64,000 nt of DNA from Clavibacter michiganensis (GTDB lineage: Bacteria > Actinomycetota > Actinomycetes > Actinomycetales > Microbacteriaceae), in assembly GCF_002151125.1 (NCBI RefSeq), contig NZ_MDJZ01000011.1, positions 62,001-126,000 on the forward strand. Reading direction: 5' to 3'. The position numbers and the translations under genes were made by a program. Every line of letters begins with the position of its first letter. Position 1 is the first letter of the stretch. The notes below the pieces were generated by a model, which saw nothing but the letters and a program-made list of their open reading frames with translations, searched no databases and was not told the origin of the DNA. Below, piece by piece: positions 36,823 through 45,489 of the stretch.

Positions 36823-37398
36823 CTAGAAGGAGTGGATGAGGGTCGGGGTCACGATGCCGTCGACCGGCATGTCGTGCTTCTCCCGCGGGAGCTCGTCGAC
36901 GAACTCGGCGTCGAACACCACAGCGTAGACCGGGGGGCAGGCCTCCATCGATCCGAGGGTCTTGTCGAAGTAGCCGCGGCCCCAGCCCATGCGCATCCCG
37001 CCCTGGTCGACCGCCGCGGCGGGCACGACGATGAGGTCGACGTCGTTGATCGCGATCGGCCCGAGCAGCTCGCCCACCGGCTCCGGCAGCCCGAACAGGC
37101 CCTCGGTCTCGGTGCCGTCGCTGACGACCCAGTCGAGCAGGCCGTCGTTGCGCGACACCGGGAGGAGCACCTGCCTGTCGTTCGCGTGCAGCCACTGGAG
37201 GAAGGGGCGGGTGGTCGGCTCGTCGACCGTGGAGAGGTAGCAGGCCACCCGGCTCGCGTCGTGGTTGGCCACGAGCTCCGTCAGCCGGCTGGTCAGCCCG
37301 TGGGCGGACTCCTCGCGCTCGGTCGAGGTCATCTGCCGACGACGCTCCCGCAGCTGGGCGCGCAGGGCCCTCTTCTCGTTCCCGACTTCGCTCGGCAT
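36823..37398 (-). CDS. 5-formyltetrahydrofolate cyclo-ligase
   Basis: 191 residues. It converts 5-formyl-THF and ATP to 5,10-methenyl-THF. The phosphate-binding loop GWGRGYFDK and the substrate strand DLIVVPAAAVDQGGMRMG are clear, and the basic N-terminal helix KRALRAQLRERRRQM is typical. TAGACT lies six bases before the ATG (37405-37410, minus strand), so the mRNA is probably leaderless. It is the first gene of a unit with the zinc-ribbon and mscL genes, and divergent from galU. Confidence 0.95.
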   Translation of the reverse strand: MPSEVGNEKRALRAQLRERRRQMTSTEREESAHGLTSRLTELVANHDASRVACYLSTVDEPTTRPFLQWLHANDRQVLLPVSRNDGLLDWVVSDGTETEGLFGLPEPVGELLGPIAINDVDLIVVPAAAVDQGGMRMGWGRGYFDKTLGSMEACPPVYAVVFDAEFVDELPREKHDMPVDGIVTPTLIHSF

Positions 37399-37438
37399 GG
37401 TTCGAGTCTAGGTATGTTCGCCCGCTACGCTCGATCGC

Positions 37439-38335
37439 ATGGTCACCCACATCACGAAGGCCGTCATCCCCGCCGCGGGACTCGGAACGCGATTCCTTCC
37501 CGCGACGAAGGCGATGCCGAAGGAGATGCTGCCGGTCGTCGACCGCCCGGCCATCCAGTACGTGGTGGAGGAGGCCGTGGGCGCGGGACTGCACGACGTC
37601 CTCATGATCACCGGCCGCAACAAGACCGCCCTCGAGAACCACTTCGACCGCAACGCCGAGCTCGAGGCCACCCTCCAGCTCAAGGGCGACGACGCCAAGC
37701 TCCGCAAGGTCAACGAGTCCACCGACCTCGCCGACATGCACTACGTCCGCCAGGGCGACCCCAAGGGCCTCGGCCACGCCGTGCTCCGCGCCGAGATGCA
37801 CGTGGGCCGCGAGCCGTTCGCCGTCCTCCTCGGCGACGACATCATCGACAAGCGCGACGTGCTCCTCTCCCGCATGATCGAGGTCCAGCTGCAGCGCGGC
37901 TGCTCCGTCGTCGCGCTGCTCGAGGTGGATCCCTCGCAGACGCACCTCTACGGCGTCGCCACGGTCGAGGCGACCGACGACGACGACGTCGTGCGCATCA
38001 CCGGCATGGTCGAGAAGCCCGCCGCCGGCACCGCGCCCTCCAACCTCGCGATCATCGGCCGCTACGTGCTGCGCCCCGAGGTCTTCGACGTGCTGCACAA
38101 GACCGAGCCCGGCAAGGGCGGCGAGATCCAGCTCACCGACGCGCTCGAGAAGATGGCCGCCGCGCCCGAGTGGACCGGCGGCGTCTACGGCGTCGTCTTC
38201 CGCGGCCGCCGCTACGACACCGGCGACCGGCTCGACTACCTGAAGGCCATCGTCCAGCTCGGCGTCGACCACGAGGACCTCGGCGAGGGCCTGCGCGAGT
38301 GGCTGCCCGAGTTCGTCAGGACGCTCGAGCGCTGA
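37439..38335 (+). CDS. galU: UTP-glucose-1-phosphate uridylyltransferase
   Basis: 298 residues. It makes UDP-glucose from UTP and glucose-1-phosphate for wall polymers and sugars. The nucleotide-binding signature AVIPAAGLGTRFLPATKAMPKEMLPVVD is at the N-terminus. The sugar-binding region has VLLGDDIID, EKP, and GKGGEIQLTDAL. TACGCT seven bases before the ATG suggests leaderless transcription. It starts the galU-rimJ-SepX/GlpR cluster. Confidence 0.97.
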   Translation: MVTHITKAVIPAAGLGTRFLPATKAMPKEMLPVVDRPAIQYVVEEAVGAGLHDVLMITGRNKTALENHFDRNAELEATLQLKGDDAKLRKVNESTDLADMHYVRQGDPKGLGHAVLRAEMHVGREPFAVLLGDDIIDKRDVLLSRMIEVQLQRGCSVVALLEVDPSQTHLYGVATVEATDDDDVVRITGMVEKPAAGTAPSNLAIIGRYVLRPEVFDVLHKTEPGKGGEIQLTDALEKMAAAPEWTGGVYGVVFRGRRYDTGDRLDYLKAIVQLGVDHEDLGEGLREWLPEFVRTLER

Positions 38336-38398
38336 TCCCCGTCCGCGGCGCGGGGCGGGGTCGCACCGCCTCGTCCGGTCGGGCCTAGGCTCATGGAC

Positions 38399-39061
38399 GT
38401 GCCGCAGACCGTACCCACCATGCGGGACGGGCGCATCTCCGTCCGGCCCATCCGGCTCCGCGACTCGCGGGCCCTCGAGCGCTCGCTGCTCGACAACCGC
38501 TCGTGGCTCCGCAAGTGGGAGGCGACGAGCCCCTACGCGCCGATGGCGTTCGACACGCGCGCGAGCATCCGGTCGCTGCAGGCCAACGCCCGCGCCGGCC
38601 TCGGCGTGCCGCTCGTGATCGACTACGACGACGAGTTCGCCGGCCAGCTCAACGTGTCGTCCATCGCGTTCGGGTCGCTGTCGAGCGCGACCATCGGCTA
38701 CTGGGTCGGCCAGGAGTTCGCGGGGCGGAACGTCACGCCCACGGCCGTCGCGCTCGCCACCGACTACTGCTTCACGACGCTCGGGCTGCACCGGATGGAG
38801 ATCTGCATCCGCCCGGAGAACGCGCCCAGCCTCCGCGTCGTGCAGAAGCTCGGCTTCCGGTACGAGGGTCTTCGCCGCCGCTACATCCACATCAACGGCG
38901 ACTGGCGGGACCACTTCTGCTTCGGCCTCGTGGTGGAGGAGCTGTCCACCAGCGTGCTCGCGCGCTGGAAGGAGGGCGGCGTGGATCCCGAGTGGGCGCG
39001 CGTCCCCGACGCGGACGTCGAGGCGGCCGCCGCGCCGCTCGCCGTGCAGCGCCGGATCTGA
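38399..39061 (+). CDS. GNAT acetyltransferase, RimJ/RimL-like
   Basis: 220 residues from the GTG at 38399. TAGGCT (38386-38391) sits seven bases upstream of this GTG but only one base before the ATG at 38393, so the GTG fits leaderless initiation better. The GNAT core has IGYWVGQEFAGRNVTPTAVALATDYCF (acetyl-CoA binding) and MEICIRPENAPSLRVVQKLGFRYEGLRRRYIHINGDWRDHFCFGL, typical of N-terminal acetylases of ribosomal proteins. It lies between galU and the SepX/GlpR-like gene. Confidence 0.9.
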   Translation: MPQTVPTMRDGRISVRPIRLRDSRALERSLLDNRSWLRKWEATSPYAPMAFDTRASIRSLQANARAGLGVPLVIDYDDEFAGQLNVSSIAFGSLSSATIGYWVGQEFAGRNVTPTAVALATDYCFTTLGLHRMEICIRPENAPSLRVVQKLGFRYEGLRRRYIHINGDWRDHFCFGLVVEELSTSVLARWKEGGVDPEWARVPDADVEAAAAPLAVQRRI

Positions 39062-39147
39062 CCGCTCACCTGCGGATGCGCCGGTCCGACCGTGGACACG
39101 CGGCGCGCTTCCCGCGTCGCAGGCACCCGACCTCCTAGCCTCGGGAC

Positions 39148-40116
39148 ATGCAATCCGGCGGCATCATCATCGCGCTCTCCGCGGTGCTCTGGCTCGCCTA
39201 CCTCCTGCCCACGTGGCTGCACCGGCGCCAGTACATGGCGACCGAGCGCAACGCCGTGCGCCTCCAGCAGACCCTGCGGATCCTGGCCGAGACGGCCGAG
39301 GTCCCCGACGCGGTGCGCGCCGAGACCCGTGCCCGCAGCGTCGTCGAGCAGCAGCGCGCCCTCCGCCGGGCCGCCGAAGAAGCCGAAGCCGCCGCGCGTG
39401 CGCGAGACGCCGCCGCCCAGCGCGCCCTACCGAAAGTGGCCCCCGTGTCCGCAACGTCGCCCTCCGCCGCCACGCGCCTCCGCCGCACCCGGCTCGCCGC
39501 CACCGCGGTCCTCGCGCTCGCCCTCGTGGGCGTGATCGCCGGGATCGCCCAGGTCGCGGGCGCCGGCGCGTGGACCCTGCTCGTGATCTCGTCCCTCGCC
39601 ACGTTCGCGTCGCTCGCGATCCTGCAGCGCATGTCGCAGATCGCCGCCGCGCGTCGCCTCCAGGCGCCCGAGACCCGCCCGATGCCGCGCACGGGCTTCA
39701 CCGACTTCCACGAGCAGACCGCGCAGCCCGCCGAGCCCGTCGCGGAGCGCGAGGAGGGCGAGTCCTGGACCCCCGTGCCCGTGCCGAAGCCGCTCTACCT
39801 CTCGCGCTCGCAGGCGCCCGGCCCGCGTCCCGGTGCCGGCAGCGCGCCCCGCACCCCGCTCTCGCCCGTCGAGGAGATGCGCCGCGCCGCCGCCGCCTCC
39901 GAGGAGACCCTGCGTCGCGCGCACCTCGAGCCCGAGGTCGCCCGCCTGTCCGCCGAGGAGGAGGCTGACGCACCCGCCGCGTCCGTGGCGCCGGTGGCTC
40001 CCGCCGCCCGCACCGCGCCCGACAGCCGCTTCTCCCGCATGGGCATCGTCGACGACGCCGAGCCCGGCATGGGCGACCTCGACGAGGTGCTGCGTCGCCG
40101 CCGGGCGGTCGGCTAG
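39148..40116 (+). CDS. SepX/GlpR-like divisome membrane protein
   Basis: 322 residues. An N-terminal membrane helix (GIIIALSAVLWLAYLLPTWL) is followed by a basic segment with QYMATERNAVRLQQTLRILAETAEVP. Two more helices lie at about 115-158 (LAATAVLALALVGVIAGIA, LLVISSLATFASLAIL), then a long disordered tail ending GMGDLDEVLRRRRAVG. The topology and its place after galU and rimJ match the actinobacterial SepX (Streptomyces) / GlpR (Corynebacterium) family, which link to FtsZ; GlpR is the membrane receptor of the gephyrin-like Glp. The moeA-like glp gene is absent from this cluster. TAGCCT is six bases before the ATG. Confidence 0.78.
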   Translation: MQSGGIIIALSAVLWLAYLLPTWLHRRQYMATERNAVRLQQTLRILAETAEVPDAVRAETRARSVVEQQRALRRAAEEAEAAARARDAAAQRALPKVAPVSATSPSAATRLRRTRLAATAVLALALVGVIAGIAQVAGAGAWTLLVISSLATFASLAILQRMSQIAAARRLQAPETRPMPRTGFTDFHEQTAQPAEPVAEREEGESWTPVPVPKPLYLSRSQAPGPRPGAGSAPRTPLSPVEEMRRAAAASEETLRRAHLEPEVARLSAEEEADAPAASVAPVAPAARTAPDSRFSRMGIVDDAEPGMGDLDEVLRRRRAVG

Positions 40117-40166
40117 TCGGACCCGGTCTCCGGCCCGCGCGGTTCGGAGGGCTCCCCGTGACGTGG

Positions 40167-40172
40167 TAGTCT
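40167..40172 (+). promoter_or_regulatory. -10 box of tRNA-Ala
   Basis: TAGTCT lies 14 bases before the mature tRNA-Ala 5' end. Confidence 0.45.
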
Positions 40173-40185
40173 CGTGGAGTTGTCA

Positions 40186-40258
40186 GGGCCTATGGCGCAG
40201 TTGGTAGCGCGCCTCGTTCGCATCGAGGAGGTCAGGAGTTCGAATCTCCTTAGGTCCA
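40186..40258 (+). tRNA. tRNA-Ala (anticodon CGC)
   Basis: A 73-base cloverleaf: acceptor GGGCCTA/TAGGTCC, D-stem GCGC/GCGC, anticodon stem CCTCG/CGAGG around TTCGCAT, and T-loop TTCGAAT. The anticodon CGC reads GCG. The 3' CCA is not complete in DNA. Confidence 0.97.
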
Positions 40259-40262
40259 CAAG

Positions 40263-40285
40263 AACCCCGCTCCGGCGGGGTTTTT
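40263..40285 (+). terminator. Intrinsic terminator of tRNA-Ala
   Basis: AACCCCGC, loop TCCG, GCGGGGTT, then a T-run: the most classical rho-independent terminator in the window. Confidence 0.92.
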
Positions 40286-40347
40286 GCTTGTCCGGGCACA
40301 GCATCGCTGAGGCTCCGGCGACGGCGCTCCGCGGTTAAGATCGACCA

Positions 40348-41970
40348 GTGCCCCGCCCCGCGATCCCGTCCGTGACCATCGCGACCCCGGAGGTGCGCGC
40401 TCTCCGCGCCGACCTCGAGGCGGCGCCGTTCACGCTCGCGTCGGCGCTCGACGTCTGGGGCGACGCGGCCGGCCAGGCGCTGCACCGGGGGAACCGGATC
40501 CCGGCCCGCCGCGCCGTCGCCGCCGCGCGCACCGCGGACGGCCTCCCCGCAGCCGCCACGCTCGCGGCCCTGTTCGTGCTAAGCGATCCGGTCGACGCGT
40601 CCGACCTCTCCGCCGCCCTCCCGGCGCTGGGCCTCGACGGCGCCGCGCGCCTCGGCCTGATCGAGGTCGACGGGGACCGCGTGCGCCCGGCCGTCGACCT
40701 CCGCCCCTACGGCTTCATCGACGCGCACGGCGTCGGCGAGTGGTGGATCGCGTCCGACCTCGGGGAGCTCGCCACCGGCGGCGCCCTCGACGAGGACCAC
40801 GTGCTCGGCGTCGGCGGCGCCTCCGCCACCCTGAGCGGCCTCATGATCTCCGCGCCCGTGGCCTCCGCGCTCGACCTCGGGACCGGCTGCGGGATCCAGG
40901 CGCTGCACGCCTCCCGGCACGCCGACCGCGTCGTGGCGACCGACATCTCCGCGCGTGCCCTCGCGTTCGCGGCGCTCAACGCGGCGCTCAACGGGATCAC
41001 GACCATCGAGCTGCGGCTCGGCAGCCTGTTCGAGCCGGTCGCGGGGGAGCGGTTCGACCACATCGTCTCCAACCCGCCGTTCGTGATCACCCCGCGCGCC
41101 GAGGGCGTGCCGGCGTACGAGTACCGCGACGCGGGCCTCGTGGGCGACGCGCTCGTCGAGGGGGTCGTCGCCGACCTGGCCGACCACCTCGCGCCCGGCG
41201 GCGTCGCGCAGCTCCTCGGCAACTGGGAGCACCGAGCGGGCGAGCCCGGGCTCGAGCGGGTCGCGGCCTGGCTCGACCGGGCGGCCGCGCGCACCGGCTC
41301 CGGCCTCGACGCCTGGGTCGTCGAGCGCGAGGTGCAGGACGCCGCGCTCTACGCCGAGACGTGGATCCGCGACGGCGGCACGCGCGCCGGCACGCCCGAG
41401 TCCGAGGCACTCGTCGACGCGTGGCTCGACGACTTCGCCGCGCGCGCGGTGGACGGCGTCGGCTTCGGCTACCTGACCCTCCGCCGCCCGGCCGCGGGCG
41501 CGCCCACGCTCCGCCGCCTCGAGCGCCTGCACGGCGGCCTCGGCCACAACCCGACGGGCCTCGGCGACCACCTCCGGGCATCCCTCGCCGCGCACGACGC
41601 GCTCGCGGGGATCGACGACCGTGCGCTCGCCGGGCTCGCGCTCGTGGTGGCCGGCGACGTCACGGAGGAGCGGCACTACTGGCCGGGCGCGGAGGATCCC
41701 ACGGTCATGACGCTCCGCCAGGGCGCGGGCTTCGGTCGCGAGGTGCCGCTCGACACGGGCCTCGCGGCGCTCGTCGGCGCGTGCGACGGGGAGCTCGCGG
41801 TGGGCGCCATCGTCGACGCCGTCGCGCAGCTCACCGCGGTGGACGCGGGCGCCCTCCGCGCCGAGCTGCTGCCCCGGATCCGCGCGCTCGTCGCCGACGG
41901 GTTCCTGCTGCTGCCGGCCGGGGCGTCGGCTGCGGGCCCGGGGGCCGACCGTCCAGCGGGCGACGCCTAG
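40348..41970 (+). CDS. Class I SAM-dependent methyltransferase, HemK/RlmG-like
   Basis: 540 residues. The N-terminal 150 residues are a separate helical domain. The methyltransferase core has motif I ALDLGTGCGIQALHAS (about 172-187), VVATDIS, and the substrate motif SNPPFVI, the N-P-P-F/Y signature of enzymes methylating amino groups on bases or glutamine. The C-terminal 170 residues form a further unknown domain. TAAGAT (40336-40341) is exactly six bases before the GTG, so it is leaderless. Target unknown. Confidence 0.9.
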   Translation: MPRPAIPSVTIATPEVRALRADLEAAPFTLASALDVWGDAAGQALHRGNRIPARRAVAAARTADGLPAAATLAALFVLSDPVDASDLSAALPALGLDGAARLGLIEVDGDRVRPAVDLRPYGFIDAHGVGEWWIASDLGELATGGALDEDHVLGVGGASATLSGLMISAPVASALDLGTGCGIQALHASRHADRVVATDISARALAFAALNAALNGITTIELRLGSLFEPVAGERFDHIVSNPPFVITPRAEGVPAYEYRDAGLVGDALVEGVVADLADHLAPGGVAQLLGNWEHRAGEPGLERVAAWLDRAAARTGSGLDAWVVEREVQDAALYAETWIRDGGTRAGTPESEALVDAWLDDFAARAVDGVGFGYLTLRRPAAGAPTLRRLERLHGGLGHNPTGLGDHLRASLAAHDALAGIDDRALAGLALVVAGDVTEERHYWPGAEDPTVMTLRQGAGFGREVPLDTGLAALVGACDGELAVGAIVDAVAQLTAVDAGALRAELLPRIRALVADGFLLLPAGASAAGPGADRPAGDA

Positions 41971-41979
41971 GATCGCGGG

Positions 41980-42375
41980 GTGACTCCCCGAACCGCCCGC
42001 CGCGCCGCCCGTCCCGAGATCGTCCGCGCCGCCGTCCTCGACGCCGCGCTCATCGTCGTCTTCGTCCTCATCGGCCGTGCGAGCCACGGCGAGGACCTCG
42101 CGCCCTCCGGCGTGCTCGGCACCGCGTGGCCGTTCCTCGCGGCGGGCCTCGTCGGCTGGATCGTCGCCCGCGCCTGGCGCAGCCCGTCCCGCGTCGTGCC
42201 CGAGGGTCTCGTCGTGTGGGCGGTCACGGTCGTGGTCGGCATGGTGCTGCGCGCGCTCAGCGGCGAGGGCGTCGTGATCCCGTTCGTCATCACGACGGCG
42301 ATCATCCTGGCGGTCCTGCTCCTCGGCTGGCGGGGCATCGCGGCTCTCGTCGTCCGCCGGCGCGCTCGCGCCTGA
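41980..42375 (+). CDS. DUF3054 membrane protein
   Basis: 131 residues with four membrane helices (VLDAALIVVFVLIGRASHG, WPFLAAGLVGWIVARAW, GLVVWAVTVVVGMVLRALSG, PFVITTAIILAVLLLGWRGI). It matches DUF3054 throughout; function unknown. The GTG start at 41980 lies six bases after TAGGAT (41968-41973). The TAG of that box is also the stop codon of the preceding methyltransferase gene. Confidence 0.9.
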   Translation: MTPRTARRAARPEIVRAAVLDAALIVVFVLIGRASHGEDLAPSGVLGTAWPFLAAGLVGWIVARAWRSPSRVVPEGLVVWAVTVVVGMVLRALSGEGVVIPFVITTAIILAVLLLGWRGIAALVVRRRARA

Positions 42376-42398
42376 GCCGGGCGGGGGGAGGGCGGCGG

Positions 42399-42821
42399 CT
42401 ACGCGGCCCGGGCCTCCATCACGGCGATGAGCGCCTTCGCGTACGCCTCCTCGGCCTCGAGGTCCCGGTGCTCGACCTCCCGGCCGTCGATCACCACGAG
42501 CACCACGTGCGCGCCGTCCTCGGCGCCGCCGATCTCGCGCCGGAGCGACCGGAACGCCCCGCTGAGCAGCGCCCGCAGCTGGTCCTCGCGCGGCAGCCAC
42601 AGGCTGTCCTCGAGCGCCACGGAGTCGAGCGCCCACTCGGTCGTGCCGTTGAAGCCGAGCACGGTGCCGGTCGCGTGCTCGTGCGCCTCGATCGTGAGCT
42701 CGCTGATGGTGAAGACGTCGGACTCGAAGCCCTGGCCGCGGATCCGGAACCGGTCGCCGGGCTCGGGGCTCCACTCGAGGCCGAGCTCCAGGAGGGTCGT
42801 GGCATGCGCGGTGGAGATCAT
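42399..42821 (-). CDS. Conserved hypothetical protein
   Basis: 140 residues, soluble, mixed alpha/beta. Distinct blocks are WSPEPGDRFRIRGQGFESDVFTISE, GTVLGFNGTTEWALDSVALEDSLWLPREDQL and a C-terminal helix EAEEAYAKALIAVMEARAA. I know similar sequences from Microbacteriaceae, sometimes loosely labelled pilus assembly CpaE, but nothing here supports that label. CATACT six bases before the ATG (42828-42833, minus strand) suggests leaderless transcription. Confidence 0.8.
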   Translation of the reverse strand: MISTAHATTLLELGLEWSPEPGDRFRIRGQGFESDVFTISELTIEAHEHATGTVLGFNGTTEWALDSVALEDSLWLPREDQLRALLSGAFRSLRREIGGAEDGAHVVLVVIDGREVEHRDLEAEEAYAKALIAVMEARAA

Positions 42822-42941
42822 GCGTGCAGTATGCCGGGCGCTCCCGGGCGTCGCCTCCGCGGGTGGGGAAACGCGTGTGCACTAGATTCGCAGGGCACCG
42901 CCTGCGGCACTCGCCGCGGCCGGGCGGCTAGGGGGAGGACC

Positions 42942-43943
42942 ATGCGCGCGACAGTGAAGGACGTCGCCGCGCGTGCCGGGGTCTCCCCGAAGACGGTGTC
43001 GAACGTGATCACGGGCCGCGTCGCCGTGAGCCCGGCGACCCGCGAGCGCGTCGAGCAGGCGGTCGCCGACCTCGACTACGTGCCGAACCTTTCCGCGCGG
43101 GGCCTCCGCAACGGGCGCACGGGCGTCATCGCCGTCGCCCTGCCCGACCTCGGTACGGCGTACTCCGCCGAGCTCGCCCACCACCTCGTCGAGGTGGCGC
43201 ACGAGGCCGGATACAGCATCCAGATGGAGGAGACGGGCTCCCGGCCGGACCGCGAGCGCGACCTCATGTCGCGGGCGCGCGAGCACCTGGTCGACGGCCT
43301 GATCCTCAACCCCGTGCTCCTCTCGCGGAGCGCCATCGCGCGCGCCGAGTCGCTGCCGCCCGTCGTGGTGATCGGCGAGGTCGAGCAGGAGATCGTCGAC
43401 CGCGTCCTGGTCGACAGCGTCCAGGCGGCGTACGACATGACCCGGTTCCTCCTCGGGACGGGGGCCCGTCGCATCGCCGCGCTGGGCACCGCCACGCGCG
43501 AGGAATCCGCGGCCGGCGACCTCCGCCGCATCGGCTACCGGCGCGCGATGGAGGAGGCGGGCGAGGCGCCCATCGAGATCGACCGCACGGGCTGGAACAG
43601 CGCGTCGGGCGCCGAGGCCGTCGACGCCTGGTTGTCCGACTGCAACCCCGTGCCCGACGCGCTCTTCTGCTTCACCGACGGCCTGGCGTTCGGGGCCCTG
43701 CGCGCGCTCGCCGACCACGGGGTGCGGGTCCCCCAGGACATCCAGGTCGCGGGATTCGACGACGTCGACCAGTCGCGGTTCTCGATCCCCACGCTCACCT
43801 CCGTGCACTTCGACATTCGCGCCTACGCGGAGGCGGCGGTCGGCCAGCTGGTGCGCCGGATCGAGGAGCGCGACGGCCCGCCCGTGCAGCTCGTGATCCC
43901 GCACCGCATCGTCGTCCGCGGCAGCACCCGCCCGCCTGCCTGA
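42942..43943 (+). CDS. LacI-family repressor
   Basis: 333 residues: a helix-turn-helix at the extreme N-terminus (ATVKDVAARAGVSPKTVSNVITG), a hinge helix LSARGLRNGRTG, and a periplasmic-binding-protein-like sugar domain ending IPTLTSVHFDIRAYAEAAVGQLVRRIEE. GGGGGAGGACC precedes the ATG, and TAGATT near 42882 is a -10. It lies 103 bases before an arabinoside import and hydrolysis operon, whose leader holds a palindrome with central CG typical of LacI operators, so it is most likely that operon's sugar-responsive repressor (inference). Confidence 0.93.
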   Translation: MRATVKDVAARAGVSPKTVSNVITGRVAVSPATRERVEQAVADLDYVPNLSARGLRNGRTGVIAVALPDLGTAYSAELAHHLVEVAHEAGYSIQMEETGSRPDRERDLMSRAREHLVDGLILNPVLLSRSAIARAESLPPVVVIGEVEQEIVDRVLVDSVQAAYDMTRFLLGTGARRIAALGTATREESAAGDLRRIGYRRAMEEAGEAPIEIDRTGWNSASGAEAVDAWLSDCNPVPDALFCFTDGLAFGALRALADHGVRVPQDIQVAGFDDVDQSRFSIPTLTSVHFDIRAYAEAAVGQLVRRIEERDGPPVQLVIPHRIVVRGSTRPPA

Positions 43944-44002
43944 CCCGCCCTGCTCCGTCGGCGAACGTCCGGCAGATCGTCGCGCCGAAACATTGCGCTC
44001 CG

Positions 44003-44020
44003 CATTACAACGATGTAATG
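44003..44020 (+). promoter_or_regulatory. LacI-type operator before the arabinoside ABC operon
   Basis: CATTACA-ACGA-TGTAATG is a perfect 7-bp inverted repeat centred on CG, the hallmark of LacI-family operators. It lies 27 bases before the binding-protein ATG and 60 bases after the repressor gene. Confidence 0.75.
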
Positions 44021-44046
44021 ATCGTCGCATCACGAAGGAGTGGTCA

Positions 44047-45396
44047 ATGGATCCTGTTACGGGAAAGGCCGGGGGACGTCCCTCGGCATGGTCGAGGCGT
44101 CAGATCCTCATGGGCGGCGCGGCTGCCCTGGGCGGCGCGTTCCTCGTCGGAGGTCTCGCAGGCTGCGCGCCCCAGGTGGCGTCGGCCGGCGGCATCGTCG
44201 ACCTGAAGTACTGGCACCTGCTGTCCGGCGGCGACGGCATCCGCATGACGGAGATGGTGAAGGAGGCGAACGGCTCCGGCGACGGGTTCGACGTCACCGC
44301 GACCGTCCTCGCGTGGGGCCAGCCATACTACACGAAGCTCGCCATGGCGTCGGTGGGCGGCCGCGCGCCGGACGTCGCGGTCATGCACGCGGCGCGCGTG
44401 CCCGGCTTCGCGCCCGGCGGGCTGCTCGACCCGTGGGACACCGACAAGCTCGCGGAGCTCGGCGTCACGCAGGCGGACTTCGAGCCGCGCGTCTGGGACA
44501 AGGGCGTCGTCGACGGGGAGCTGTACTCGATCGCCCTCGACAGCCACCCGTTCATCCTCATGTACAACACGGACATCGCCCGCGAGGCCGGCCTCCTGGG
44601 CGACGACGGGCAGCTCGCCGAGATCACGTCGCCCGACGCGTTCCTCGAGGCGATGCGCGCCATGCAGGGCGTCACGGGCGAGCACGGCCTCAGCTACGGC
44701 TACCTCGGCGACGGCGCCCAGATGTGGCGGATGTTCTACACGTTCTACAAGCAGATGGGCGGCGACATGGAGCTGCCCACGGGCGGTCAGGTCGTCTACG
44801 ACCGCGACAAGGCGGTCGCGTCGCTCGAGTACATCCAGAGCCTGCTCGACGGCACGATCGCCACCCCGAGCGGCGACGCGGGCACCGCCATCGCCGAGTT
44901 CGCGGGCGGCAAGAGCGGCGCCATCGCCACGGGCGTGTGGGAGCTCCCCACGTTCCAGACGGCGGAGGTGCCGTTCGACGCGATGCCCATCCCGAACCTG
45001 TTCGGCACCCCGGCGACCTTCGCCGACTCGCACGCGTTCGTGCTGCCGCACCAGAGCTCGCCGGATCCGGTCAAGCGCGAGAAGACGTACGCCTTCGTCG
45101 CCGACCTCCTGAAGAACTCGCTCCAGTGGGCGGGCGCCGGGCACATCCCGGCCTACAAGCCGGTCGTCGACAGCCCCGAGTACGCGGAGCTGCTGCCGCA
45201 GGCGCACTACGCGAACGCGGCCGAGCAGATCGAATACGACCCCGTCGCGTACTTCACCGGATCCGGCTCGGACTTCCAGACGTACTTCGCCGAGAACGTG
45301 CAGAACGTGTTCCTCGGGCGCCAGGAGGCGGGCACCGGCCTCGACGCCTTCATCCGGCAGATCGACGCCCTGCTCGCGAAGCCCAACCCCCTGTAG
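44047..45396 (+). CDS. Sugar ABC transporter substrate-binding lipoprotein
   Basis: 449 residues. A twin-arginine motif (WSRRQILMGG) precedes a hydrophobic stretch and the lipobox L-A-G-C, so it is probably Tat-exported and lipid-anchored. The remainder is a family 1 extracellular solute-binding protein (VDLKYWHLLSGGDG, GKSGAIATGVWELP, SHAFVLPHQSS). It would capture an oligosaccharide, presumably arabinose-containing given the arabinofuranosidase gene of the same operon. AAGGAG lies upstream of the ATG; the LacI-type operator sits in the leader. Confidence 0.94.
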   Translation: MDPVTGKAGGRPSAWSRRQILMGGAAALGGAFLVGGLAGCAPQVASAGGIVDLKYWHLLSGGDGIRMTEMVKEANGSGDGFDVTATVLAWGQPYYTKLAMASVGGRAPDVAVMHAARVPGFAPGGLLDPWDTDKLAELGVTQADFEPRVWDKGVVDGELYSIALDSHPFILMYNTDIAREAGLLGDDGQLAEITSPDAFLEAMRAMQGVTGEHGLSYGYLGDGAQMWRMFYTFYKQMGGDMELPTGGQVVYDRDKAVASLEYIQSLLDGTIATPSGDAGTAIAEFAGGKSGAIATGVWELPTFQTAEVPFDAMPIPNLFGTPATFADSHAFVLPHQSSPDPVKREKTYAFVADLLKNSLQWAGAGHIPAYKPVVDSPEYAELLPQAHYANAAEQIEYDPVAYFTGSGSDFQTYFAENVQNVFLGRQEAGTGLDAFIRQIDALLAKPNPL

Positions 45397-45489
45397 CGCG
45401 CGCCCCCGCAGCGCCCGATCGACCTCGCGGTCGCCGCCCGTGCGCGGCGCCGCACCCTCTTCCCAGCGATACGACGAAGGAGTCCACTC

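Noticed and set aside
42399-42821. Pilus assembly protein CpaE
   Set aside because: No ATPase or receiver motif is present; the label seen on similar sequences is not supported.
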